The notes under the pieces: generated by a model
Seen by the model: the letters and a program-made list of their open reading frames with translations, nothing else
Database searches by the model: none
What the model was told of the DNA's origin: nothing
Position numbers and translations under genes: made by a program
From: Flavobacterium sedimenticola
GTDB taxonomy: Bacteria; Bacteroidota; Bacteroidia; Flavobacteriales; Flavobacteriaceae
Length of the DNA stretch: 64,000 nt
Reading direction: 5' to 3'
Assembly (NCBI RefSeq): GCF_030053345.1
Contig: NZ_JASGBP010000009.1
Span: 57,947-121,946 of the forward strand
Shown here: one piece after another, positions 17,806-27,473 of the stretch
Layout of the letters: every line of letters starts with the position of its first letter
Position numbering within the stretch: position 1 is the first letter of the stretch

Positions 17806-17886
17806 AAAATAATAGGTAAACTTACTATATTTGATAATACTTAATAAATTGTCTCTATATCCAAAAGGTATAGCAAACGTATTGAC

Positions 17887-20886
17887 ATGAACCATAAGAA
17901 TATTACAGTTGCCATTGGAGAAGCCATAAGGGGAGGTAAATACCTAAGCATAACCTATAAAAATAAAGAAGAAAAGGTTAACCATTTTTGGATTTCCGTC
18001 TTAGATATAACAGGCAATGATAAGATAGTGGTTGACATGTTCAATGTCATGAAAGACGAGCCATTATTCAAAAAGACTATTTCAATTTCCGGCATCCAAT
18101 CCGCTGAAATACTCAAGTTTTCCCATTACGATGTGCCACCTACGTTAATTCAAAAATTAGAAGAAGATGAGAGTTTAGAAGTTTATGAATTTGACAGATA
18201 CAACAATAATATATTGAATTATTATTTAGAATGTCATAAAGCCAATAACGACCCATTTCTTCACAAAACACATTTGATACCTGAAATTGATTTGCAAGAG
18301 CTTCAGGAACAAAACCCTTACCAACTATCAAATGAGCAACAAAAACAAATAATCAAAGAAATATACCATAACGATTACAACAAGTATTATGATTATAAAC
18401 TCGCCCTAAGTGAGTTTTCTATTGATCTAGACTCCAGAGGCAAGTTTGTTGTGGCCTATCGCGAACTGACTTACGACCCGGTTAAGAAAACGATGCTGAT
18501 AGGGAAAGCTCCCCAGTTCAATCCCAATTTTTACATTAAAGACGTCAAACATTCCTTGTCTTATTATACCGATTTCAGTCCTTCTGATTTTGAAGAAGAG
18601 TATATAAAAGACAAGACCGAGCTTATAAATCTATTATCGGATAATTTCAAATTAGGTGAACAACCCAATACCAGACCCGAAATTGTGGTATTAGGCTATT
18701 CCAAAATTGATTTAGCGCCCATTTTTGAAGGCATAAATGCCGAACACGAAAATCAAACAATGGAAATTCCGTTAAAAGCATTTTTTAAAAATTCCTCACT
18801 ATTAGACCGTAAAAACAGAGCAGAACCTCATATTGTTTTGTATGACAATAATGTGAATATCGATCAGTTGCGAACCATTTATAATTCTTTGAAATATCCC
18901 GTAACCTATGTGCAGGGACCACCGGGTACCGGAAAAACACAAACCATTTTAAATATAGTGGTAAACTGTCTGACCAATAACAAAACCGTGCTCATCTCTT
19001 CCAATAACAATATTCCTATTGATGGGATTAAGGAAAAATTGAATTTGGGAACGTATAACAATAAAGAGATTTTAGTGCCTTTTATTCGCTTAGGGAACAG
19101 ACAATGCACCCTAGAAGCCCTAAAGACCATTAAAAAATTGTATGAATACAAAACCAACGATGTACCAAAAGAAGCGCTTTTACACAGTCTAAAGGAAAAC
19201 TCCCGAGAGAAAAACAAACAATTGCTACTTAAATTACAGCATTACGAAGAACGGGCCGATTTAGAACAAAATTTAGGGTTTATTGAAGGATTGCTTTCCA
19301 AAGGTAAGTACTGGTTATTGGAGCAGGAGCGGGACAAACTAGTTAACAAAATCAATTCGATACCGATAACCACTGATGAGGATGTAAAAGGTATCTTCGA
19401 AATCATTAAGGACAATTATAAATTACTACAGTTTTTTTATTTCGAGTCCTTAAAATACATCAAACGATTAAAAGGGAAAGAGTACCTGGAACTAATTGAA
19501 ATAGTAAATATTCTGGATGAGAGCGAGCAAGTAAAAGAGTTCAATACTTGGATGAGTAATGATAAAAACCTGGAAAAGTTCACCAAAGTATTCCCTATTA
19601 TTCTCACTACTAATATTTCTTGCCGACGGTTAGGACAACGCTTTAAGTTTGATTTGTTGACCATGGATGAAGCCGGGCAATGCGAAATCCCCACCAGTTT
19701 GATTCCCATCTCCAAATGTAAAAACATGGTCTTGATTGGTGATACCAACCAGTTAAAGCCTATTATTGTTTTTGACAAAGAGAAGAATATAAAGCTAATG
19801 AACCAGTTTCAAATCAGTGACGAGTATGATTATTACAACAACTCCATACTTTCTGCCTATAAAAAAATAGATACCATTTCGCGAGAAATTCTCTTGAGTT
19901 ACCATTACCGTTGCGGGAAGAAAATTATTGATTATTCCAACAAACGTTTTTACGATAAACGATTAAACTTAAAAGCGGTGGGAACGGATGGTAATGTAAA
20001 GTTACTCGCGGTAACCAATGCCAATCAAAAAAATAAGAATGGACAATTGGAGGAGGCGATGGCTATTGTAGAGTACATTAAAGACAACTACTTATCCGAT
20101 GTTTTTATTTTAACGCCCTTCAGGAATCAGGAAGAAGTTATCAATCATTATTTGAATGAAGCCAAAAAAGCAGGAGCCATCGACAATGCTGTAAGTTGTG
20201 GAACCATACACAAAGTGCAAGGACAAGAAAACAAAACCATCATCATCTCCACAGCCTTGTCTACCAAAACTTCACCCAAAACCTATGATTGGATTAAAAA
20301 CAACAGCGAACTATTAAACGTTGGTGTCACCAGAGCCAAAGAAAATTTAATTGTAGTAACCGACTTTGACGCTATAAAAACCTTATCCCAAAAAGACGAC
20401 GATTTATATGCCTTGATTGCTTATGCCTATCATAATGGCACTACTGAAATCGCCCAAAGTGAAGTCAATAAGCTGACCATTGGATTTTCAAACAATTCCA
20501 AGTTCGAAGATGAGTTCTATAAAACCATGCAACATTACTGCTCGTTAAAAGAAACCCGATTCCGAAGAAATGTAAAAGTTGTTGAAGTATTTCAGGAAGA
20601 GCGTGACAATCCGTTAGTAAACAAAAAAGAGTTTGATGGCGTTCTTTTTGAAAACAATGAGCCCAGAGTCATCTTTGAAATCAACGGCGCAGAGCATTAC
20701 CACAATAAAAAGACTATGAAATCCGATACTGTAAAAATGAATTTAGTTCGTAGTAAAAACTTGGAAATACTTTTAATACCTAATCAATACGTTAAGCATT
20801 ATGAATTTATAAGGGAATTGATCAATAAGTTTAATGGGGATGTGTACCAAAGAACACTTTTTGATAATTATGATGTTATGGTTTAG
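17887..20886 (+). CDS. superfamily 1 helicase with C-terminal nuclease domain
   Basis: A 999-residue protein: about 330 residues of unrecognised N-terminal sequence, an Upf1-like SF1 helicase, and a C-terminal nuclease-like domain. Helicase motifs are GPPGTGKTQT (residues 344-353), DEAGQCEIP (about 593), LIGDTNQLKPI, LLSYHYRCG, HKVQGQENKT (about 776) and NVGVTRAKENL. The tail has EFDGVLFENNEPRVIFEING then AEHYH, with a downstream LVRSKNLEILLIPN. This fits a DUF2726/Vsr-like PD-(D/E)xK fold in which E-x-N/D-G-x-x-H replaces ExK. It is monocistronic at the edge of the defence island, so an anti-phage role is a reasonable inference, not proved. Confidence 0.85.
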   Translation: MNHKNITVAIGEAIRGGKYLSITYKNKEEKVNHFWISVLDITGNDKIVVDMFNVMKDEPLFKKTISISGIQSAEILKFSHYDVPPTLIQKLEEDESLEVYEFDRYNNNILNYYLECHKANNDPFLHKTHLIPEIDLQELQEQNPYQLSNEQQKQIIKEIYHNDYNKYYDYKLALSEFSIDLDSRGKFVVAYRELTYDPVKKTMLIGKAPQFNPNFYIKDVKHSLSYYTDFSPSDFEEEYIKDKTELINLLSDNFKLGEQPNTRPEIVVLGYSKIDLAPIFEGINAEHENQTMEIPLKAFFKNSSLLDRKNRAEPHIVLYDNNVNIDQLRTIYNSLKYPVTYVQGPPGTGKTQTILNIVVNCLTNNKTVLISSNNNIPIDGIKEKLNLGTYNNKEILVPFIRLGNRQCTLEALKTIKKLYEYKTNDVPKEALLHSLKENSREKNKQLLLKLQHYEERADLEQNLGFIEGLLSKGKYWLLEQERDKLVNKINSIPITTDEDVKGIFEIIKDNYKLLQFFYFESLKYIKRLKGKEYLELIEIVNILDESEQVKEFNTWMSNDKNLEKFTKVFPIILTTNISCRRLGQRFKFDLLTMDEAGQCEIPTSLIPISKCKNMVLIGDTNQLKPIIVFDKEKNIKLMNQFQISDEYDYYNNSILSAYKKIDTISREILLSYHYRCGKKIIDYSNKRFYDKRLNLKAVGTDGNVKLLAVTNANQKNKNGQLEEAMAIVEYIKDNYLSDVFILTPFRNQEEVINHYLNEAKKAGAIDNAVSCGTIHKVQGQENKTIIISTALSTKTSPKTYDWIKNNSELLNVGVTRAKENLIVVTDFDAIKTLSQKDDDLYALIAYAYHNGTTEIAQSEVNKLTIGFSNNSKFEDEFYKTMQHYCSLKETRFRRNVKVVEVFQEERDNPLVNKKEFDGVLFENNEPRVIFEINGAEHYHNKKTMKSDTVKMNLVRSKNLEILLIPNQYVKHYEFIRELINKFNGDVYQRTLFDNYDVMV

Positions 20887-20928
20887 CAATGACATAAAGT
20901 TTAACTTTAGCTCAATTTTTCACACTAT

Positions 20929-21178
20929 TGTCACCCTGAGCTTGTCTAAGGGCTGAGCTGAGCCTGCACTGAGCGCAGTCGAAGGGTCGAAGGGCCTCTC
21001 TACCACCAAACCCAATCAATAACTCTACTGTCACCCTGAGCTTGTCGAAGGGCTGAGCTGAGCCTGCTCTGAACCGAGTTTACCCTGAGCGAGTTTACCC
21101 TGAGCCGAGTTTACCCTGAGCGAGTTTACCCTGAGCGAGTTTACCCTGAGCCTGCCGAAGGGAAGGGAAGGGAAGGAA
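20929..21178. repeat. CCCTGAGCTTGTCGAAGGG-type repeat array, left copy
   Basis: Two copies of GTCACCCTGAGCTTGTC(G/T)AAGGG-GCTGAGCTGAGCCTGC, then five 15-16-bp units built on GAGTTTACCCTGAGC and a run of GGGAA. The part 21002-21178 matches 23090-23285 on the other side of the AbiE genes. Confidence 0.85.
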
Positions 21179-21378
21179 TAAGAAGTCTCGACGGTTAGAC
21201 CCAGCACGAAATACAATTATCAGTATAATATGTAAAAAATAAACCATACAATCGGATTTTTTTAGATTATCTGTATTTATTTTTGCATAAATTAAAATAA
21301 ATATGTATTTTTGAGAATACATAATCGGATATATTTCGATTATTAGATGATAATTTTACATAATTAATTATAGTGGGC

Positions 21379-22017
21379 ATGGATATTAAGCAACAATTAT
21401 CAGAATACCGAGGGCAACTGATTACGCATCAGATGCTGGTAGCTTTATTAAAGGAATACAGTCGACCTAATGATAAAATAAAGATGTTGAAGGATGAAGG
21501 CATACTGCAATCCGTTAAACGTGGTTTTTACATAGCCGGCAGTGCCACAAATATTGCAAGACCTGAGCGGACTTTAATCGCGAACCACCTCTACGGCCCC
21601 AGTTATGTGTCTATGGAAGCAGCACTGATGCACTACGGACTAATACCGGAACGCGTTTATGGCATAACATCTATGACTACTAAGTCCTCTAAATCGTTCA
21701 GAACCCCTTTGGGGCTTTATACCTATACCTCACTTCCTTTGCCTTATTATTCCTTTGGATTGGAGACAGCTATAGTAAATACCAACCAGCAGGTAATAAT
21801 GGCAACTCCTGAAAAAGCACTAGCTGACAAGATTGCCACAACACCGGGTATCATACTACGCAGTATGAGTAGCACAAAGAATTACCTTACGGAGGATTTA
21901 AGAATAGAATTATCTGATCTGAAAAATTTTGATACCACCGCCATGACCACATGGTTACCGCATGCACCTAAGAAAGACAGCCTCGAAATACTAATAAAAA
22001 CAATACACAAATTATGA
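21379..22017 (+). CDS. AbiEi-type antitoxin (type IV toxin-antitoxin)
   Basis: A 212-residue protein with an N-terminal winged helix (LLKEYSRPNDKIKMLKDEGI then LQSVKRGFYIAG) and the AbiEi middle segment ARPERTLIANHLYGPSYVSM with EAALMHYGLIPE. In type IV systems the antitoxin represses its own promoter through the N-terminal domain and counters the toxin without necessarily binding it. ATG 21379 is preferred to the GTG two codons earlier. Its stop overlaps the toxin start (22014). The pair sits between long direct repeats, suggesting acquisition as a unit. Confidence 0.88.
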   Translation: MDIKQQLSEYRGQLITHQMLVALLKEYSRPNDKIKMLKDEGILQSVKRGFYIAGSATNIARPERTLIANHLYGPSYVSMEAALMHYGLIPERVYGITSMTTKSSKSFRTPLGLYTYTSLPLPYYSFGLETAIVNTNQQVIMATPEKALADKIATTPGIILRSMSSTKNYLTEDLRIELSDLKNFDTTAMTTWLPHAPKKDSLEILIKTIHKL

Positions 22018-22865
22018 TTAAAGAATGGCTAAACAGTTATAACCCTCAAAATAAGGAAGAGGCAGTACATGCCCTGCGTGAGATTATGCAGGAAATTGCG
22101 CTGGCTGGGCTTTACCGAGCCGGTTTTTTTGAAAAAGCTGCCTTTTATGGAGGAACGGCTCTAAGAATATTTTACGGACTGGATCGCTTTTCTGAAGACC
22201 TTGATTTTTCATTATTGGTACCCGACTCTAATTTTTCTCTCCAAAAATACCAAGAGGGTATTGTTACTGAATTTGCAGCACTTGGCATGCAGGTAAGCGT
22301 TTCAGAAAAGCAAAAAGCGGTAGAAAGTAATATCAATTCGGCTTTCTTAAAATCACAAACCATTTGGCGTGAGCTTATTTTGGAGGGGATTATACCACAA
22401 AACGGTATTGACCATATTGCCAATGTTAAAATTAAAATTGAAGTCGACAGAGAGCCGCCATTGGGATTTGCCACTGAAGAGAAACTATTGCTAAAACCTT
22501 TTTCATTCTACGTAAAGTGCTTCGTGCTGCCGGACCTTTTTGCAGGTAAGATGCATGCATTATTGTTCCGAAAATGGAAAAATAATGTTAAGGGACGTGA
22601 CTGGTATGATATGGAATGGTATATTAAGAAAGGTACTCCGCTTGATCTCAATCATTTTTTATTACGGGCGCAGGACAGCAAAGACTGGGTTAAGGAAACA
22701 ATAAGTGAAGCAGAATTCAGAGAACTACTGTCGGCTAAAATTGACATGGTGAATTTTAACTATGTCAAAGCTGATGCGTCGCGATTTATTAAAGACGTTT
22801 CCATTTTAGATATTTGGTCACCAAAGTATTTTCATGACCTTTCACAACACCTAAAAATTCAATAA
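22014..22865 (+). CDS. AbiEii/AbiGii-type nucleotidyltransferase toxin
   Basis: A 283-residue nucleotidyltransferase. The family signature FYGGTALRIFYGLDRFSEDL then DFSL contains the GG/S motif and the DxD acid pair needed for metal and NTP binding; FVLPDLFAGKMHALLFRKWK and VKGRDWYDMEWY are the other conserved AbiEii blocks. Related toxins transfer nucleotides to tRNA acceptor ends or other RNAs and stop growth during phage infection. The start overlaps the antitoxin stop by 4 bp (ATGA-type coupling). Motifs look intact, so it is probably active. Confidence 0.92.
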   Translation: MIKEWLNSYNPQNKEEAVHALREIMQEIALAGLYRAGFFEKAAFYGGTALRIFYGLDRFSEDLDFSLLVPDSNFSLQKYQEGIVTEFAALGMQVSVSEKQKAVESNINSAFLKSQTIWRELILEGIIPQNGIDHIANVKIKIEVDREPPLGFATEEKLLLKPFSFYVKCFVLPDLFAGKMHALLFRKWKNNVKGRDWYDMEWYIKKGTPLDLNHFLLRAQDSKDWVKETISEAEFRELLSAKIDMVNFNYVKADASRFIKDVSILDIWSPKYFHDLSQHLKIQ

Positions 22866-23089
22866 GAATAGTATATTAAGTTTATATAAACAGCATACAA
22901 AGTCGAAAAGCAAAGCGGTATTGTAAAATAGTGCGTATTACAATATGCAATAGTGTTGCTTTTTTGATTGTTTAAGTACTATAAAGAATGACTTTTTGCA
23001 TCCATATAAAATATGCTAAACACAATCGAAAGTAAATTTTCAATAAAACGGCCTTCGTTTTATTTTCGAAAGTAAAAATTACCCTCACT
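22866..23089. other. AT-rich gap after AbiEii with one hairpin
   Basis: No gene seen. It contains a perfect 9-bp hairpin AATAAAACG / CGTTTTATT at 23042-23064, enclosed by two copies of CGAAAGTAAA, 177 bp after the toxin stop. It may end the AbiE transcript. Confidence 0.5.
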
Positions 23090-23290
23090 AACCACAAAAC
23101 CCAATCGTCAACTCCATTGTCACCCTGAGCTTGTCGAAGGGCTGAGCTGAGCCTGCCCTGAGCGCAGTCGAAGGGTCGAATAACTAAGCCTAGTTTACCC
23201 TGAGCTGAGTTTACCCTGAGCTGAGTTTACCCTGAGCTGAGTTTACCCTGAGCTTGCCGAAGGGAAGGGAAGGGAAGGGAAGGAAAGGGT
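23090..23290. repeat. CCCTGAGCTTGTCGAAGGG-type repeat array, right copy
   Basis: Begins ACCACAAAACCCAATC, continues with TGTCACCCTGAGCTTGTC then GAAGGG, then four tandem 16-bp units GTTTACCCTGAGCTGA and a GGGAA run. It is a direct repeat of 21002-21178. A single further unit lies at 23470-23483, just before the HIRAN gene end. Nothing else recognisable lies in 23291-23469. Confidence 0.85.
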
Positions 23291-23492
23291 CGAAGGGCAC
23301 CCGCAACCTTAGCTTCTTTGTGAGTCAATTACAAATCAATTACACCTATCATCCTGAGCATACCAAAAAATCAAGGGACCTAATTAACCACAAAACAAAA
23401 CTAAGACTTTCAGTACCTAAGTGCCTTAACAAAGCAACTCACAATCTAGTGTATATTGTTAGACTTAGCTGAGTTTACCCTGAACCTCTTTG

Positions 23493-23867
23493 TTAAATCG
23501 TTGATTTCAAATGAACAATAACACCAACCTGATTTTCCGGATGAGCACAAGGGTCAATTCGCTGAATTCTTGTTTCTAAACCTGTGAATTTTACTTTTAA
23601 TAATTTAAAAATTATTCTGTTCTCATTACGTGGAATGAAACCTAACTTGAATTCATTAAAGTAAATTGCAACGGCTCGAGCATCAAATTTATTATCAGTG
23701 TCGATTTTTAATTGAAGAATAGTTCCAATTTTCAGTTTTTCAAAGGCTTCCGGTCCATCATAATAAGTAAACCCGGCAATGTCAAAATGACAAAGATGCT
23801 CTTTCTCAGGTCTACTCTTTTTTTCTTGTTCTGTTTGAAGTGTCATTTTAGTAGTTTTAATTAACAC
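23493..23867 (-). CDS. HIRAN domain protein
   Basis: A 124-residue protein that is nearly all HIRAN domain: HFDIAGFTYYDGPEAFEKLK, then GTILQLKIDTDNKFDARAVA, and KLGFIPRNENRIIFKLL. HIRAN domains bind single-stranded 3' DNA ends, for example at stalled forks in HLTF, and are often fused to helicases. Here it is free-standing and is the last gene of the restriction series, 61 bp after hsdR. A role in presenting damaged or phage DNA ends to the complex is an inference only. Confidence 0.8.
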   Translation of the reverse strand: MLIKTTKMTLQTEQEKKSRPEKEHLCHFDIAGFTYYDGPEAFEKLKIGTILQLKIDTDNKFDARAVAIYFNEFKLGFIPRNENRIIFKLLKVKFTGLETRIQRIDPCAHPENQVGVIVHLKSTI

Positions 23868-23928
23868 AACAAAATTCAGAACGGACTGTGCAAAATAAGT
23901 ACACAGGTGTTTTGCAAAAAAAAAATAA

Positions 23929-26900
23929 TTAGCCTATTAATGCATTTTGATTTAATTTTTCAACCAATTGGATTACCTTAATAAGTTTGTCTTCTTCATC
24001 TTGAAAAACACCAAAGATACCATTGTCATTTTGAGCATTAAACGGACTCTGAGTTAGCATCTTTTTATCTAAGATGCCGTTTTTATTGAGGTAATCTATA
24101 ATCGTCTTTACAAACGTAATTTGGTTAGCATTCAGATTTTCTTCTTGTATGAATGTTGCAAAATGTTGATGGGCTGCTTCAATATCTAATCCTAAAATCT
24201 TTCGAACAAACATACCTAATGGCTGTTCATCATACTCAGTAAACAAACGCTCTTTGCTTTCGGCTTCTTGCATTAAAAACTGTTCCAACTGTTCTAACTC
24301 TCCCGGCGTAATAGGTATATTTTTATATAGTTTGTCAATAACCAAATGAGTTCTGTTTTTACGGATAAAAGATTCTACCCGGTCCTTATAACTTTGTAGT
24401 TTTGTATAACTACCCATTACATCAGCTTCCTTTACATTTGCCTCTATCAATTCATCATCAAAATCAGAATAAATAGGAGCAACTTTATTATCGTCTTTTA
24501 GAAACTGTATCAAACTCCTTAATTCTTCCCTCAAGGATTCAAGTTTTTCTAAAGATATTGTTTCCCAGTAGTCTGATGTTTTGATTTTAGTAATTATTTC
24601 AAGATGTTGCCCAACAGCCGGAATATTTCTTTTTGTAAAAAGAAGTTCTCCAATGTTTGTTATATTTTGAATAAGAGTCACCTGCTTTTTGGCTTGCTTT
24701 AAAATAGCCAGTTGCAACTGATAAATTAATCGATCAAATTGTTTGGCAAATTCATCTTTATCATCAGTGTAAGCTACAAGATGGGATAAATGGGTTTGAA
24801 TGTCCAGTATGTCCGATTGATTTAGACTATTCCAGTTTTCCCTTTTACTATATTTGATAACATACTCCAGATGTTTTTTTACTTCAAACCTACTATGGTC
24901 TAGTGCAGCTATTTTTAGGTGTAGCTTGTCGGTATAGGCTTTGGCCAGGTTTTCATCTGATTCGTTAACTTCCTGATTGTTTTGTATCGTGGTAATAATT
25001 TCCAATTGACCCTCAAACAGTTGTTGCGATAGGGGCTTTGATGTGTTACCCTCATAGCCGTTGGGAAATTCTTCAAAAAATTCAAAGTTGCCGCAAATGT
25101 CAAATATCAGAAAGAATTCTTTGTCTTGTCCTTTTCCAAAAATATCAGGACATTTTCGGGTACCTCGACCAATCATCTGCCAATATTTGGCATAAGACTT
25201 CACTTCTTTGAAAAAAATCAAGTTTAAGACTCTTGGGGCATCTACGCCGGTGTCCATCATATCAACCGAAACAGCAATCTGAGGATCCTTATCATCACCT
25301 TTGAAGAAACAGAACTTTTCTAATAAATCTTGTGCTTTGTCCTCGTAGTTGTCTATTACACGAAGAAAACCTCCTCCATATTCAGGGTAGTTTTTATTGA
25401 AACGTTCTTCTATAAATACAGCATGGGTATGGTTCTTGGCAAAAATGATAGTTTTCCCTAACTTATCACCACTTTCCACACGTTGACCATAGCGCATCAG
25501 GTAATCTAATACGGTGTCAACAGTGTCGTTGTTAAAAAGAAAGCTATTGACTTGTGTTTTCGATATCTCGGTTATGCCGGTATCTTTTTCATCTCCCGGT
25601 ACCCCAAAGAGTTCTTCATACCTTCTTTTATCACGTTCGCTTAGTTCAGCATATTTAACCCCTTTGCGCGGAAATTTTACCGGAACTTTATAAGCTTTTG
25701 GGGGAACCAAATGTTTTTCGGCTACCGCTCTGTCAAGCTCATAAGCAAAGGTGGGCACATCGTCTTCAATTTCAAATAAGCTGTAAGTGTTTTTATCGAT
25801 ATCTTTTTTTGGTGTGGCTGTTAGTCCTATCAAGATGGAGTCAAAATAATCAAATATAGCCTGATATTTTTGATAGACTGAGCGATGGGCTTCGTCTATT
25901 ATTATAACGTCAAAATGACCAATCCCATAAAAACGTTCTTCTTCATTTTTTAAAGAATCAATTTTATTCAATATAGTGGGGTAGGTGGAAAAGACAACTC
26001 GTGTACCCACATCTTCCTTTTCTTTGGTTAAATCTATAGCCGATAGATTAGGCAAGTGCTCCTTGAAGGCATTTTTAGCTTGGGTTACCAAAGCATTTCG
26101 GTCTGCCAAAAACAAAATTCTTTTAGCCCAATTGCATTTAGTAAACATATCTACTATAGCCGCAGCTGTTCGGGTTTTACCACTGCCTGTAGCCATTACC
26201 AGCAGTGCTTTTCTATGTTTTCCTCTCAGGGTATTGTTTTGGGTGGTAACGAGTGCTTCTGCTACGCGTTTTACCGCTTCTAGTTGGTAATCTCTCTCAA
26301 TTATAGCAGTATTAACTACAAAATTTCTTAAATCCAGGCGTTCATAACGGCGTCTTATCAGTACTTGTAATTCCTCTTTGGTATAAAAACCTTGAACTAA
26401 TCGGTCAGGATAAAATTGGTCATCCCAAAGATGGGTTTGAAAACCATTAGTGTAAAAAATTACAGGACGTTGTCCGGTCATTTTTTCCAAGCAGTCGGCA
26501 TATAATGTAGCCTGATGTTTTCCTTTTCGGGCATCATGTAGGGTACTTTTGGCTTCAACTACAGCCAAGGGTTTACCATTATCATCCCACAATACATAGT
26601 CTACATAGCCCATACCTGTAGGATTGGTACTTAAAGGCATTCCGGTAACTTCATACTCAATTTCTTTGCCTTCTCTGAGGTTGTCCCATCCGGCTTCTTT
26701 GAGTAATAAATCAATTAGTACTTTTCGAGTTTGATGTTCTGAGGTAAGCTCCGGAACGGCTTGCTCATAAGTAAACTCTTGGCGGCGGAATTCTTTTCGC
26801 TCAGCAATAATTTGTTTTTGTGCCTCAAGTTGTTTCTTTAGTAGTTCGTTTTCTTCGGCTAAAAGCAATTGTTTTTTTTCCAGCTTTTTGGCTTCTTCTC

Positions 26901-27384
26901 TTTCTTTTTCAATAGAGGAAGCTAATTCTTGTAGTTGCTTCTGACTTTTGTCTTTAGTATCTCCGTAAGGAATATAACTTTCCGAGAAAGCGGGTATTTC
27001 AGGATTTTTCTCGCTGTAGTATTTACTTAACCAAGAGAGAAATCGAAAGGTGTTTTTTAAGGATTGCAGGGCTTCTAACTGCCGCACATTTTTACCATGT
27101 GCTGCATTGTTTCCATACAATCTAACCACATCCATTTCCACCAACATACTGGGTTTTAAAATGGCTTTAAAACTGTCATTGTGAAGTAAAGCCCCTAGTT
27201 TGGTGTCGTAAGGTAATTCAAGATCATCATCATTTTGATACAACCAAAAAATGGTTTTCTCCAAAGTACTCCTGCACAATAAAGCAGCATAGCGAGGGGC
27301 TGTGAAAGTGTGCTTTTCGGCCTCGGTTATTTCCCTGTAAATTTCAGGAAATTCTGCTTTAAGGAAGATAAAGTTACTTGGCAT
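23929..27384 (-). CDS. hsdR: type I restriction enzyme R subunit
   Basis: The 1151-residue motor/nuclease subunit. Order: DUF4145-like N-terminal domain (about 25-125), a coiled coil rich in K/E/Q (150-205), an HsdR_N PD-(D/E)xK nuclease (Asp262 in YVDYVLW, Glu277 and Lys279 in VVEAKS), then an SF2 translocase: Walker A ATGSGKT (398-404), DEAH (497-500), LTATPK (521-526), DTGVDAPRVLNL and QMIGRGTR. The C-terminal ~350 residues are helical (EcoEI_R_C-like). It cuts unmethylated DNA when bound to the M2S complex. The 89-bp gap upstream may hold an extra promoter. Confidence 0.93.
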   Translation of the reverse strand: MPSNFIFLKAEFPEIYREITEAEKHTFTAPRYAALLCRSTLEKTIFWLYQNDDDLELPYDTKLGALLHNDSFKAILKPSMLVEMDVVRLYGNNAAHGKNVRQLEALQSLKNTFRFLSWLSKYYSEKNPEIPAFSESYIPYGDTKDKSQKQLQELASSIEKEREEAKKLEKKQLLLAEENELLKKQLEAQKQIIAERKEFRRQEFTYEQAVPELTSEHQTRKVLIDLLLKEAGWDNLREGKEIEYEVTGMPLSTNPTGMGYVDYVLWDDNGKPLAVVEAKSTLHDARKGKHQATLYADCLEKMTGQRPVIFYTNGFQTHLWDDQFYPDRLVQGFYTKEELQVLIRRRYERLDLRNFVVNTAIIERDYQLEAVKRVAEALVTTQNNTLRGKHRKALLVMATGSGKTRTAAAIVDMFTKCNWAKRILFLADRNALVTQAKNAFKEHLPNLSAIDLTKEKEDVGTRVVFSTYPTILNKIDSLKNEEERFYGIGHFDVIIIDEAHRSVYQKYQAIFDYFDSILIGLTATPKKDIDKNTYSLFEIEDDVPTFAYELDRAVAEKHLVPPKAYKVPVKFPRKGVKYAELSERDKRRYEELFGVPGDEKDTGITEISKTQVNSFLFNNDTVDTVLDYLMRYGQRVESGDKLGKTIIFAKNHTHAVFIEERFNKNYPEYGGGFLRVIDNYEDKAQDLLEKFCFFKGDDKDPQIAVSVDMMDTGVDAPRVLNLIFFKEVKSYAKYWQMIGRGTRKCPDIFGKGQDKEFFLIFDICGNFEFFEEFPNGYEGNTSKPLSQQLFEGQLEIITTIQNNQEVNESDENLAKAYTDKLHLKIAALDHSRFEVKKHLEYVIKYSKRENWNSLNQSDILDIQTHLSHLVAYTDDKDEFAKQFDRLIYQLQLAILKQAKKQVTLIQNITNIGELLFTKRNIPAVGQHLEIITKIKTSDYWETISLEKLESLREELRSLIQFLKDDNKVAPIYSDFDDELIEANVKEADVMGSYTKLQSYKDRVESFIRKNRTHLVIDKLYKNIPITPGELEQLEQFLMQEAESKERLFTEYDEQPLGMFVRKILGLDIEAAHQHFATFIQEENLNANQITFVKTIIDYLNKNGILDKKMLTQSPFNAQNDNGIFGVFQDEEDKLIKVIQLVEKLNQNALIG

Positions 27385-27473
27385 AGATGTCAGTTAATGC
27401 TACTAAAATAATATTTTATTTGATAACTGTCAGCAATTGGCTTTTCTTTTGACTTTTTGATAGACATGTAAAT

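Noticed and set aside
21069..21150. Short tandem repeats (and those at 23191-23250) as a CRISPR array
   Set aside because: Units of 15-16 bp are directly joined without spacers, and no cas gene is near.
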